Notes under the pieces: generated by a model
Seen by the model: the letters and a program-made list of their open reading frames with translations, nothing else
Told to the model about the DNA's origin: nothing
Database searches by the model: none
NCBI RefSeq assembly: GCF_002095435.2
Contig: NZ_MJEJ02000033.1
Span: forward strand, 1 to 64,000
Length of the DNA stretch: 64,000 bases
Origin: Williamsia sp. 1138
Lineage (GTDB): Bacteria; Actinomycetota; Actinomycetes; Mycobacteriales; Mycobacteriaceae
Direction of reading: 5' to 3'
In this document: positions 18,352 through 26,250 of the stretch, piece by piece
Layout of the letters: each line of letters begins with the position of its first letter
Position numbering within the stretch: the first letter of the stretch is position 1
Position numbers and translations under genes: made by a program

Positions 18352-18436
18352 CCGGCCCTTATAGTTTTCCGGCCCTTACAGCTTTCCGGCCCTTACATTT
18401 TTCCGGCCCCTATAGTTTTCCGGCCCTTACATTTTT
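18352..18436. repeat. Five tandem 17-bp repeats
   Basis: Five abutting 17-mers start right after the tetR stop: 18352, 18369, 18386, 18403 and 18420. The units are CCGGCCCTTATAGTTTT, CCGGCCCTTACAGCTTT, CCGGCCCTTACATTTTT, CCGGCCCCTATAGTTTT and CCGGCCCTTACATTTTT. The array ends 46 bases before the pyrimidine-degradation operon. There are no unique spacers, so it is not CRISPR. It could be a variable-number repeat, a tandem protein-binding array or a series of weak T-rich termination signals. Confidence 0.92.
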
Positions 18437-18482
18437 CACCGAAGCAATCGCACGGAAACGTTGCCGCGAGCATCATCAACGG

Positions 18483-19358
18483 ATGAGTGCACACGACACC
18501 GGCGGTTCGGATCCCGGCGGCACCTCGGTGCGGGCTGCCATCGTCCAGACCAACTGGACCGGCGATCGCGAATCGATGGTCGCCGCGCACATCGCCTACG
18601 CACGCGACGCTGCAGCTGCGGGCGCACAGATCATCGGCTTCCAGGAAGTGTTCAACGCACCCTACTTCTGCCAGGTGCAGGATTCGAAGTACTACGAGTT
18701 CGCGGAGTCGATCCCGGGCCCCACCATCGACACTTTCTGCGAACTCGCACGGGAATTGGCGATGGTGATGGTGGTTCCCATCTATGAGCGTGAGCAAGAC
18801 GGATTCCTCTACAACACCGCGACGGTGATCGATGCCGACGGCGCCCTGCTCGGCAAGTACCGCAAGCATCACATCCCGCAGGTGAACGGATTCTGGGAGA
18901 AGTTCTACTTCAGACCAGGCAACCTCGGCTGGCCCGTCTTCGACACCGCCGTCGGGAAGGTGGGTGTGTACATCTGTTATGACCGTCACTTCCCCGAAGG
19001 CTGGCGGGCCCTGGGCTTGGCGGGCGCACAGATCGTCTTCAACCCGTCGGCCACCAGCCGCGGCTTGTCCAGTTATCTGTGGAAGCTCGAGCAACCCGCG
19101 GCAGCCGTTGCCAACGAGTATTTCATCGCGGCGATCAACCGGGTGGGCATCGAGTCAGAGTACGGCGACGACGACTTCTACGGCACAAGCTATTTCGTCG
19201 ACCCGGAAGGAAGGTTCGTCGGCGATGTCGCTTCGGACCAGGCCCCGGAACTCGTTGTCCGCGACCTCGACCTGAGTCTGATCGGAACGGTCCGCGACCG
19301 GTGGGCGTTCTACCGAGATCGGCGCCCCGACGCGTACGGCAGCCTCACCGAACCCTGA
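18483..19358 (+). CDS. Nitrilase-superfamily amidohydrolase, beta-ureidopropionase-like
   Basis: This carbon-nitrogen hydrolase probably converts N-carbamoyl-beta-alanine (or another N-carbamoyl amino acid) to the amino acid, CO2 and ammonia. The catalytic Glu-Lys-Cys triad is visible in GFQEVFNAPYFC, GKYRKHHIPQ and VYICYDRHFPEGWRALGL. ATG 18483 gives 291 residues, the normal length. It is followed 30 bases later by a dihydropyrimidinase gene, whose product would be its substrate. That pairing supports the ureidopropionase call over a general nitrilase. Confidence 0.88.
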   Translation: MSAHDTGGSDPGGTSVRAAIVQTNWTGDRESMVAAHIAYARDAAAAGAQIIGFQEVFNAPYFCQVQDSKYYEFAESIPGPTIDTFCELARELAMVMVVPIYEREQDGFLYNTATVIDADGALLGKYRKHHIPQVNGFWEKFYFRPGNLGWPVFDTAVGKVGVYICYDRHFPEGWRALGLAGAQIVFNPSATSRGLSSYLWKLEQPAAAVANEYFIAAINRVGIESEYGDDDFYGTSYFVDPEGRFVGDVASDQAPELVVRDLDLSLIGTVRDRWAFYRDRRPDAYGSLTEP

Positions 19359-19388
19359 GCAGGACACCGTCTACATCGAGGAGAAGCT

Positions 19389-20810
19389 GTGCCGACTACG
19401 TTCATCCACGGTGGCACCGTGGTGTCGCCCACCGGTAGCCAACTCCTCGATGTGCTGGTTTCCGATGGCACCATCGTGGCTGTGCTGCAACCGGGTTCGA
19501 CGGCACTGGCCGCCGACCTGACCAGCTCCGCCGAGACCGCGATCGACGCCACCGGCAAGTACGTGATACCTGGCGGAGTGGACGGTCACACCCACATGGA
19601 GATGCCGTTCGGCGGCACCTTCGCCTCCGACACCTTCGAGACCGGTACGCGGGCGGCAGCGTGGGGAGGCACCACCACCATCGTCGACTTCGCGGTCCAG
19701 AACCCCGGGATGCGGATACAGGACACCGTCGCGGCCTGGCATGACAAGGCAGCGGGTAACTGCGCGATCGACTATGGCTTCCATCAAATCATGGGCGGTG
19801 TCGATGCCGACTCGCTCAAGGGCATGGCCGAGCTGGTGAACGAAGGGATCACGAGCTTCAAGCTCTTCATGGCCTACCCGGGCGTCTTCTACTCCACCGA
19901 CGGCCAGATCCTGCGGGCCATGCAGGAGGCCGCCGAACTCGGCGCACTACTGATGATGCACGCCGAGAACGGCATCGCCATCGACGTGCTGGTCGAGCAG
20001 GCGCTCGCACGGGGCGACACCGCACCCTATTTTCACGGCACATCGCGGGCGTGGCAGCTCGAGGAAGAGGCGACGCACCGGGCGATCATGCTCGCTCAGC
20101 TGACAGGGGCCCCGCTCTACATCGTCCACGTGTCGGCCAAGCAGGCCCTGGCCCAGATCGCGCAAGCCCGGGGTGAGGGCCAGAACGTCTTCGGCGAGAC
20201 GTGTCCCCAATATCTCTACCTCTCACTCGAAGAGCATTTGGGCGCATCAGGTTTCGACGGTGCGAAATGGGTGTGTTCCACACCGCTGCGCTCCCGGGAG
20301 GAGGGACACCAGGACGAGCTGTGGCGATACATCCGAACCGGCGATGTCGCGACCGTCGCCACCGACCACTGCCCGTTCTGCATGAAGGGCCAAAAAGACA
20401 TGGGCATCGGCAACTTCGCCAACATCCCGAACGGGATCGGATCGGTGGAACACCGCATGGATTTGATGTTCCAGGGCGTCAAAGACGGCCGGATCTCGCT
20501 CGAGCGCTGGGTCGACGTCTGCGCGACGACGCCGGCGAAGATGTTCGGGATGTACCCCCGCAAAGGCATCATCTCCCCCGGCGCCGATGCCGACATCGTG
20601 ATCTACGATCCCAACGGACACACCAGTATCGGACTCGAGAAGACGCACCACATGAACTTGGACTACTCGGCCTACGAGGGGTACGAGATCGACGGACACG
20701 TCGACACGGTCCTGTCGAAGGGCTCAGTGATCATCGATCAGGGTGCTTACCTGGGTACCAAGGGACACGGCAGCTTCGTCAAACGCGGCCTGTCCCAGAA
20801 CCTGATCTGA
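19389..20810 (+). CDS. hydA: Dihydropyrimidinase / D-hydantoinase
   Basis: This cyclic amidohydrolase opens 5,6-dihydrouracil or dihydrothymine to the N-carbamoyl-beta-amino acid. Metal ligands appear in GVDGHTHMEMPFGG, the carboxylated lysine in ITSFKLFMAYPGV, and further His/Asp ligands in LYIVHVSAKQAL and VATDHCPF. It starts at GTG 19389 after GAGGAGAAG and is 473 residues, standard for the family. It sits between the carbamoyl hydrolase and an LLM flavin protein in one operon. No dihydropyrimidine dehydrogenase gene is in the window. Confidence 0.93.
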   Translation: MPTTFIHGGTVVSPTGSQLLDVLVSDGTIVAVLQPGSTALAADLTSSAETAIDATGKYVIPGGVDGHTHMEMPFGGTFASDTFETGTRAAAWGGTTTIVDFAVQNPGMRIQDTVAAWHDKAAGNCAIDYGFHQIMGGVDADSLKGMAELVNEGITSFKLFMAYPGVFYSTDGQILRAMQEAAELGALLMMHAENGIAIDVLVEQALARGDTAPYFHGTSRAWQLEEEATHRAIMLAQLTGAPLYIVHVSAKQALAQIAQARGEGQNVFGETCPQYLYLSLEEHLGASGFDGAKWVCSTPLRSREEGHQDELWRYIRTGDVATVATDHCPFCMKGQKDMGIGNFANIPNGIGSVEHRMDLMFQGVKDGRISLERWVDVCATTPAKMFGMYPRKGIISPGADADIVIYDPNGHTSIGLEKTHHMNLDYSAYEGYEIDGHVDTVLSKGSVIIDQGAYLGTKGHGSFVKRGLSQNLI

Positions 20811-20851
20811 CCGAAGCCGCACCCGATTCACAGACCTGCACCGGGAGAGAA

Positions 20852-21892
20852 ATGGATATCGGAGTCGTACTGCAATGTGATCCACCGGCCCTCCGGCTCG
20901 TCGACCTCGCCGTCCGTGCCGAGGCCCTGGGGTTCTCGCACGTGTGGACCTTCGACTCACACCTGCTCTGGCAGGAACCGTTCGTGATCCACTCGGCCAT
21001 CCTCGGAGCGACCAGGAAGGTGGCGGTCGGGCCCATGGTCACCAATCCGGCCAATCGCGACTGGACCGTCATCGCAAGCACTTTCGCGACCCTGAACGAC
21101 CTGTACGGAAACCGCAGCATCTGTGGTATCGGCCGGGGCGACTCCGCCGTGCGGACCCTCAACGGCAAGCCGGCGACCCTCGCGACGTTGCGCGAGGCCA
21201 TTCATGTGATCCGGGAACTGGCCAATTCACGTTCGGCGGAGTACGGCGGTCGCCGGCTTCGTTTCCCGTGGAGCCACGGCTCCGAACTCGAACTCTGGGT
21301 GGCCGCGTACGGACCCAAGGCCCTCGAGTTGACCGGCCAGGTCGCCGATGGGTACATATTGCAACTGGGCGACCCCGACATCGCGGCCTGGACCATCGGC
21401 CGGGTCCGGGCCGCAGCCGAAGCCGCCGGCCGCGATCCGATGGCGATCAAGTTCTGCGTTGCCGCACCGGCATACGTGACCAAGGACGACAGCCCCGAGT
21501 CCATGGCGCTGGCCCGCGATCAGTGTCGATGGTTCGGCGGGATGGTGGGTAACCACGTCGCCGATCTGGTGAAGCGTTACGGCACCGAGGGTGAGGTCCC
21601 CGCCGCGCTCACCGACTATGTCGTGGGAAGGGCCGGATACGACTACAACGACCACGGCAAGGTCGGCACGTCGCACACCGACTATGTGCCCGATGAGATC
21701 GTCGACCGGTTCTGCATACTCGGCACCCCTGCCGACCATCTCGCCAAACTCGAAGTGCTCCGGCAGATCGGGGTCGATCAGTTCGCGGTGTACCTGCAAC
21801 ACAACGACAAGCGCGCCACGCTGGAGTCGTACGGAGAGAACATCATCCCGGCGTTGCACCCACCGGTCCAGGCGATCGAGGACCTTGACTGA
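20852..21892 (+). CDS. LLM-class (F420/flavin) oxidoreductase linked to the hydantoinase operon
   Basis: A 346-residue luciferase-like TIM-barrel protein, starting MDIGVVLQCDPPALRLVDLA, with the family cofactor region VAVGPMVTNPANRDWTVIAS and GIGRGDSAVRTLNGKP, and LWVAAYGPKALELTGQVADG. It follows hydA by 41 bases with a GGGAGAG ribosome site. I recall a TIGR03842-type subgroup near dihydropyrimidinase genes; if right, it may carry out a redox step on the pyrimidine ring or its product. F420 versus FMN use cannot be decided by eye. Confidence 0.85.
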   Translation: MDIGVVLQCDPPALRLVDLAVRAEALGFSHVWTFDSHLLWQEPFVIHSAILGATRKVAVGPMVTNPANRDWTVIASTFATLNDLYGNRSICGIGRGDSAVRTLNGKPATLATLREAIHVIRELANSRSAEYGGRRLRFPWSHGSELELWVAAYGPKALELTGQVADGYILQLGDPDIAAWTIGRVRAAAEAAGRDPMAIKFCVAAPAYVTKDDSPESMALARDQCRWFGGMVGNHVADLVKRYGTEGEVPAALTDYVVGRAGYDYNDHGKVGTSHTDYVPDEIVDRFCILGTPADHLAKLEVLRQIGVDQFAVYLQHNDKRATLESYGENIIPALHPPVQAIEDLD

Positions 21893-21922
21893 CCCCCGAA
21901 TCGGCGCGTTGGAGTGGGCGGG

Positions 21923-22930
21923 TCAGCAACCCTCACTCTCGATGATCGGTGAACCTTCCAGCCGCGCGAAGCGCGAGACCGCAAGGTTGCACAGACCCTG
22001 CAGCCTGCACAGCCAGCGGTCGGTGCCATCCCATCTCGCAGCAAAAGAACTGCGGCCGTGGATGGCTCGGCTGTTGTCGATGATGAAGAGGTCGCCAGGG
22101 CTGAGCACGACCTGGCTGCGATGCGTCGCCCACACGCCCTTGACCTCAGCCAGCGCGGCCGCGTGCTGCGGGCTGTCGGTCGACATGAGGTCTTCGTCGT
22201 ACGTGATGACAGGATCGTTCCACGACCCACTGAGTACCGGGATGGGACCGCGCACCTCGTCGGGCACACCACCGTCGACGAACGAACCGTCGACGCGCGT
22301 GTAGAAGACCGGATCGCGCAGCAACCGGGCTGTCTCCGCGGGCAACTGCCGTTGGAGTTCGCGGGCCGAGAGCAGGTATGTCGCGGCGTGTGGGTCACCT
22401 CGCAGGCACCCGAGCGCGATGAAGTCCGGCCGGGAGACCATGTTGTGGCACTGCTCCGTGTGGCTTTCGAGGTCCACCGCGCTTCCGGTGGAGGTCTGTC
22501 GACGTTGGTGGCTGCGGATCGGCACCAGGGTTTGTACGAGTTCTCCCCGACATTCCGGCCGGTAGCCGACCAGGTGGACGATGCTCGAGAGCAACACGGC
22601 CGACTGCTTGGCCATCTCGGTGCGACGGGTGAGGGCGTCGACCGGCGAGTCCGGCGTCGCCGAGATGGCGCCGACCTCGAGCCCGCTGAGCAACAGACCA
22701 CCGTCGCCGTCAACCAGGAAATCGAGCAACAGTTCGCGAACGGCCGCCGGCAGCAGCGCCGCGGCGAGTCGTGACTGCCGTGCGAAGGCCTGCGGATCGG
22801 CCAGCGAATCAGCGTGGACGTTCTGCGCGATCATGCCGATGACCTGGCGATGTTCACTCACCGAGACATGCTTGACGGTAGGCCAGGACGCCCCTGGGTT
22901 CCATCCTGGATTCGATTGTGCACTCATCAT
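21923..22930 (-). CDS. TauD/clavaminate-synthase-like 2-oxoglutarate Fe(II) oxygenase
   Basis: This 335-residue protein belongs to the clavaminate synthase-like group, which hydroxylates amino acids such as arginine or asparagine. The facial triad is visible: H and E in ESHTEQCHNMVSRPDFI, and the distal His in FIIDNSRAIHGRSSFAARWDG, where the following Arg binds 2-oxoglutarate. ATG 22930 is preceded by GGAGGG at seven bases; the longer frame to 22996 lacks support. It converges with the hydantoinase operon 30 bases away. No peptide synthetase or transporter is adjacent, so its substrate is unknown. Confidence 0.82.
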   Translation of the reverse strand: MMSAQSNPGWNPGASWPTVKHVSVSEHRQVIGMIAQNVHADSLADPQAFARQSRLAAALLPAAVRELLLDFLVDGDGGLLLSGLEVGAISATPDSPVDALTRRTEMAKQSAVLLSSIVHLVGYRPECRGELVQTLVPIRSHQRRQTSTGSAVDLESHTEQCHNMVSRPDFIALGCLRGDPHAATYLLSARELQRQLPAETARLLRDPVFYTRVDGSFVDGGVPDEVRGPIPVLSGSWNDPVITYDEDLMSTDSPQHAAALAEVKGVWATHRSQVVLSPGDLFIIDNSRAIHGRSSFAARWDGTDRWLCRLQGLCNLAVSRFARLEGSPIIESEGC

Positions 22931-23099
22931 GAGATTGCCCTCCGATCCGTAGGTCGACGCAGTACCAACAGCGTAATGCGCAACACCGAGTCGCACATCG
23001 CAACAAATGCGACGATTTGGTCACCGCGATGAGTTCTCCACTCCCGTGCGGTCTATCTCCCAGGAACGCCGACCCGACCCCCGAGCTGAGGAGCCCGCC

Positions 23100-23555
23100 A
23101 TGACCGAGATCATCCCGTCACTCTGGTTCAACCAGAACATCGAAGACGCCATGAAGCTGTACACGGAGACGTTTCCCGATTCATCGATCGACAACGTGAC
23201 CCGCAACGACGGCAACGTGTTCTCGGCGGAGTTCACGGTCTCCGGCCAGAAGTTCATCGGCATCAACGCCGGTCCGGAGTTCTCGTTCACCGAGGCGGTC
23301 TCCTTCACCGTCACCTGCGCGTCCCAGGACGAGGTCGACTACTACTGGAACACTCTCACCGCAGGCGGCGAAGAGTCCCGGTGCGGCTGGCTCAAGGACC
23401 GCTTCGGACTGAGCTGGCAGATCGTCCCCACACGGCTCTACAAGCTGATCTCGGATCCCGATCCCGCCCGGGCCAAGGGTGCCCTCGACGCCATGATGAA
23501 AATGGACAAGCTGATCATCGCCGATCTCGAAGCCGGTGCCGACGCCGCAGTCTGA
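23100..23555 (+). CDS. VOC-superfamily (PhnB-like) protein
   Basis: A 151-residue glyoxalase/bleomycin-resistance-fold protein of the PhnB/3-demethylubiquinone-methyltransferase-like group. It begins MTEIIPSLWFNQNIEDAMK and has the two repeats around NVFSAEFTVSGQKFIGINAG and CGWLKDRFGLSWQIVP. These small cytoplasmic proteins bind metals or hydrophobic ligands, and most have no known substrate. ATG 23100 is the first start matching family N-termini, with GAGGAG upstream. It stands alone between divergent and convergent neighbours. Confidence 0.85.
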   Translation: MTEIIPSLWFNQNIEDAMKLYTETFPDSSIDNVTRNDGNVFSAEFTVSGQKFIGINAGPEFSFTEAVSFTVTCASQDEVDYYWNTLTAGGEESRCGWLKDRFGLSWQIVPTRLYKLISDPDPARAKGALDAMMKMDKLIIADLEAGADAAV

Positions 23556-23578
23556 GACCTACTGCAGAGCAGGTGATT

Positions 23579-23629
23579 CAGGCACACCCAGATGCCTGCG
23601 ACACCTGAGTGTGCCTGCAACGGGTGGGT
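23579..23629. terminator. Inverted repeat between convergent VOC and soxR genes, plus 19-mer-like element
   Basis: CAGGCACACCCAG (23579-23591) pairs with CTGAGTGTGCCTG (23605-23617) with one mismatch, a 13-bp stem with a 13-base loop. The right arm runs into TGCCTGCAACGGGTGGGT (23612-23629), which matches 15 of 18 bases of the repeat unit at 8244-8261. It is placed to stop transcription from both sides; there is no T tract. Confidence 0.6.
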
Positions 23630-23638
23630 ATGAGGGCG

Positions 23639-24115
23639 CTAGTCCGCCTGCTCGAGTTTGCGCTCACACGTGTCGGTGAGCAGCCGACTCGAGCCGAGCC
23701 CCTGTTGAGCGTAGGCGTCTTCAGGGTTCAGCAGATGGCACGCCTTCATCGAGAGGCAGCCACAACCGACGCAGGAATCCATGAGGTCCCGCATCCGCTG
23801 CAACAGCGCGATCCGCTCGTCGAGGTCGTCGACCCACCGCTGCGACGCCTTGTGCCACATCGACTTGGTAGGCGACTCGTGCTCGCCGAGCGCCTCGAGT
23901 ACCGACCCGATGGTGGCCAAAGGGATTCCTGCGGCCTGAGAAGCCCTGATGAAGGCCACACGCCGGAGCATCGCCCGGTGATATCGCCGCTGGTTCCCGG
24001 TGGTGCGCCGACTGAAGATCAGGCCACGGTCTTCGTAATACCGCACTGCGGACGGCGCGACCCCGGCCCGGATCGCAAGTTCTCCGACTGTCATCTCCAA
24101 CTTCTTCAACGCCAT
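23639..24115 (-). CDS. soxR: Redox-sensing MerR-family activator SoxR
   Basis: This 158-residue MerR-type regulator has the winged-helix start MTVGELAIRAGVAPSAVRYY and the [2Fe-2S] cysteine cluster C115-x2-C118-x-C120-x5-C126 (SCVGCGCLSMKAC), the hallmark of SoxR. Oxidation of the cluster by redox-cycling compounds activates transcription. In actinobacteria SoxR does not control soxS but a few efflux and reductase genes directly. ATG 24115 was chosen over the longer frame that enters the divergent promoter. The divergent FMN reductase and MFS genes are its likely targets. Confidence 0.93.
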   Translation of the reverse strand: MALKKLEMTVGELAIRAGVAPSAVRYYEDRGLIFSRRTTGNQRRYHRAMLRRVAFIRASQAAGIPLATIGSVLEALGEHESPTKSMWHKASQRWVDDLDERIALLQRMRDLMDSCVGCGCLSMKACHLLNPEDAYAQQGLGSSRLLTDTCERKLEQAD

Positions 24116-24128
24116 CCGCACAGAGTAC

Positions 24129-24159
24129 TTGACTTCAACTTCACTTGAACTTGAATACT
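24129..24159 (+). promoter_or_regulatory. SoxR-type promoter with 19-bp spacer
   Basis: TTGACT (24129-24134) and AATACT (24154-24159) are separated by 19 bp, the over-long spacing MerR-family activators require. Within the spacer TTCAA (24134-24138) and TTGAA (24145-24149) form an inverted repeat resembling a sox box. The downstream ATG is at 24168, so any leader is very short. Confidence 0.6.
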
Positions 24160-24167
24160 CAGCAACC

Positions 24168-24704
24168 ATGACACCATCGACTCATCTGACGTTCGTTCTG
24201 ATCATCGCGAGTGTGCGCGCCGGCAGGATCGGGCCCAGCGTCGCGCGCTGGTTCCTGGACCAGCTACCTCCACAGCGCCCGGAGTTCGACGTCGTCGACC
24301 TCGCCGAACCCACCGGCACGACCACCACCCGACTCCTCGATCACGCTGATGGATTCGTGGTCGTCACCCCGGAGTACAACCACTCCTACCCCGGAGAACT
24401 CAAGGTTCTCATCGACTCCCACCGGAGCGAGTGGAAGCACAAGCCGGTCACCTTCGTGTCCTACGGTGGAATGTCCGGTGGTTTACGGGCGGTCGAGCAT
24501 CTACGAACAGTGTTCGCAGAGCTCTACGTGGTGGGAACCCGCAACGGTGTGGCCATCCACATGCCGTGGGACCACCTCGAGGACGGGACCCTCACCCTCG
24601 ACGATGCCGCTGCCGCCTCGGCACGGCAGGCCATGGATGAATTGATCTGGTGGGCAGAGTTGTTGAAGCCCGAACGTTCCGCCGGCGCGCGTGGGGTGGC
24701 GTGA
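24168..24704 (+). CDS. NADPH-dependent FMN reductase
   Basis: A 178-residue flavodoxin-like reductase. The FMN phosphate loop is in LIIASVRAGRIGPSVARW and the isoalloxazine-contacting loop in VVTPEYNHSYPGELKVLIDS, with VSYGGMSGGLRAVEHLR after it. It reduces FMN, quinones or similar acceptors with NAD(P)H. It is the first gene of the predicted SoxR-controlled operon and stops three bases before the MFS pump start. Such reductases are known members of the Streptomyces SoxR regulon. Confidence 0.9.
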   Translation: MTPSTHLTFVLIIASVRAGRIGPSVARWFLDQLPPQRPEFDVVDLAEPTGTTTTRLLDHADGFVVVTPEYNHSYPGELKVLIDSHRSEWKHKPVTFVSYGGMSGGLRAVEHLRTVFAELYVVGTRNGVAIHMPWDHLEDGTLTLDDAAAASARQAMDELIWWAELLKPERSAGARGVA

Positions 24705-24706
24705 AG

Positions 24707-26200
24707 ATGAACCGGTTGGCAAAGCAGGTCGCAGCGATACTCGCTCTCGGAACCCTCATGGTGATGCTCGACGTCACGGTCACCGTGGTGGCGATCCCCC
24801 GGCTCACCGAATCCTTCGACACCAATCTGTCGACCATGCAATGGGTGACCACCGCCTATGCACTCGCACTGGTCGCCGTCATGCCGATGGCGGCCTGGGC
24901 CATCGCACGGTTCGGCGCAGGCCGGGTCTACATCACCGCGCTGACGCTCTTCGTCGTGGGCTCCACTCTTGCCGGCCTCGCCTGGAATGTGGAGAGCCTC
25001 ATTGCATTTCGCGCGGTCCAGGGCCTGGGCGGCGGCTTCTTGCAACCCGTCGGCATGACCATCGCCCTGCAGCTCGTCGATGAGCGTCATCGCGGGAAGA
25101 TGATGGGATGGCTCGGTCTGCCTCTGATGATCGGCCCGGTGCTCGGTCCGACCCTCGGCGGTGTACTGGTCGACAGTGTCGGATGGCGGTCCCTGTTCCT
25201 CATCAATGTGCCGCTCGGGATCGTCGCGATCGTGCTGGCGGTCAAACTGTTTCCCCGGACAACCGGCAGTGAGCGAAGACCCCTCGACTGGGCGGGGCTA
25301 CTCCTGCTCGCCCCGGGAGGTGCGCTGCTCGTCTTCGGTCTTTCCCGGGCCGGCGACCACGGCGACCCACTGACCCCGCAGGTGCTGGTGCCGAGCGGTC
25401 TCGGCGTCGGACTGCTCGCGCTGTTCGTCCTGCGCACCACGAGGTCGGCGCGACCTCTGCTCGATCTACGCCTGCTCCGGCGACGTTCGTTGGCCGTCGG
25501 TGCGGCGAGCATGCTGCTGGTCGGCGGGGCCTACTTCGGTTCGATGATGATCCTGCCGATCTACGTGCAAGCGGTCCGGGGCGACAGTGCCACCGCCGCA
25601 GGTCTGCTCATGATCGGTCAAGCCCTGACCACGGGTGTCGTGGTTCAGATCGCGACACGGTTGGTCGACCGGATCGACCCACGAAGGGTGGTCTGGTTCG
25701 GCATCGGCATCACTGTGGTCGCCATGTCGCTGATGACGTCGGTGCTCGCTGTCGATACGTCGTATGTCGCGATTGCGGGCATCGGGATCCTGATGGGTGT
25801 TGGGATCGGTTCGACGTTCATGCCGATCATGACCGCGGCCCTGCGCGGTATCACCGGTCCCGACCTCGCGTCGGGGACCACCATCCTCACCACCGGCAAC
25901 CAGTTCGCCGCAGCGATCGGCGCTGCGGCGAGTGCCACGCTGCTGACTGCCTACTTCAACAGCCGGGTACCCATGCTCGATGACGGAGGCATGGCCGCTG
26001 CACTCGGACTCCCCACCGTAGAGCGGTTGCTCGCCGCGCCCGGACTGGCCGGCGCGGTCGCCGACACCTACGTCCTCACGCTGGGAATGCTGGTTGCCGG
26101 ATTCGGTGTCTCGCTGTTCCTACCGAAGTCAGGTGCAGCCCCGGGACCGGACACACCGCAGAAGTCGACACAGGCCATGGCCTCGGACGCCGCCGGGTAG
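24707..26200 (+). CDS. MFS exporter, DHA2/EmrB type, in SoxR operon
   Basis: A 497-residue 14-helix drug:proton antiporter with ALGTLMVMLDVTVTVVAIPR in helix 1, WVTTAYALALVAVMPMAAW, and the motif-C-like GPVLGPTLGGVLVD. ATG 24707 follows the FMN-reductase stop directly; GTG 24701 overlapping that stop is an alternative. Coupling to the reductase under SoxR suggests export of redox-active compounds such as quinones or phenazines, made by the cell or met outside. A perfect hairpin follows the stop. Confidence 0.9.
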   Translation: MNRLAKQVAAILALGTLMVMLDVTVTVVAIPRLTESFDTNLSTMQWVTTAYALALVAVMPMAAWAIARFGAGRVYITALTLFVVGSTLAGLAWNVESLIAFRAVQGLGGGFLQPVGMTIALQLVDERHRGKMMGWLGLPLMIGPVLGPTLGGVLVDSVGWRSLFLINVPLGIVAIVLAVKLFPRTTGSERRPLDWAGLLLLAPGGALLVFGLSRAGDHGDPLTPQVLVPSGLGVGLLALFVLRTTRSARPLLDLRLLRRRSLAVGAASMLLVGGAYFGSMMILPIYVQAVRGDSATAAGLLMIGQALTTGVVVQIATRLVDRIDPRRVVWFGIGITVVAMSLMTSVLAVDTSYVAIAGIGILMGVGIGSTFMPIMTAALRGITGPDLASGTTILTTGNQFAAAIGAAASATLLTAYFNSRVPMLDDGGMAAALGLPTVERLLAAPGLAGAVADTYVLTLGMLVAGFGVSLFLPKSGAAPGPDTPQKSTQAMASDAAG

Positions 26201-26210
26201 ACCGATACCA

Positions 26211-26243
26211 CTCGCCGCCTGCCGAACTTCGACAGGCGGCGAG
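26211..26243. terminator. Bidirectional hairpin terminator
   Basis: CTCGCCGCCTG (26211-26221) and CAGGCGGCGAG (26233-26243) form a perfect 11-bp stem with an 11-base loop, exactly between the convergent MFS and universal stress genes. There is no U tract, as is common in actinobacteria. Confidence 0.8.
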
Positions 26244-26250
26244 CCGGTGT

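Noticed and set aside
18352-18436. Possible CRISPR array
   Set aside because: The 17-bp repeats abut directly and there are no unique spacers or cas genes.
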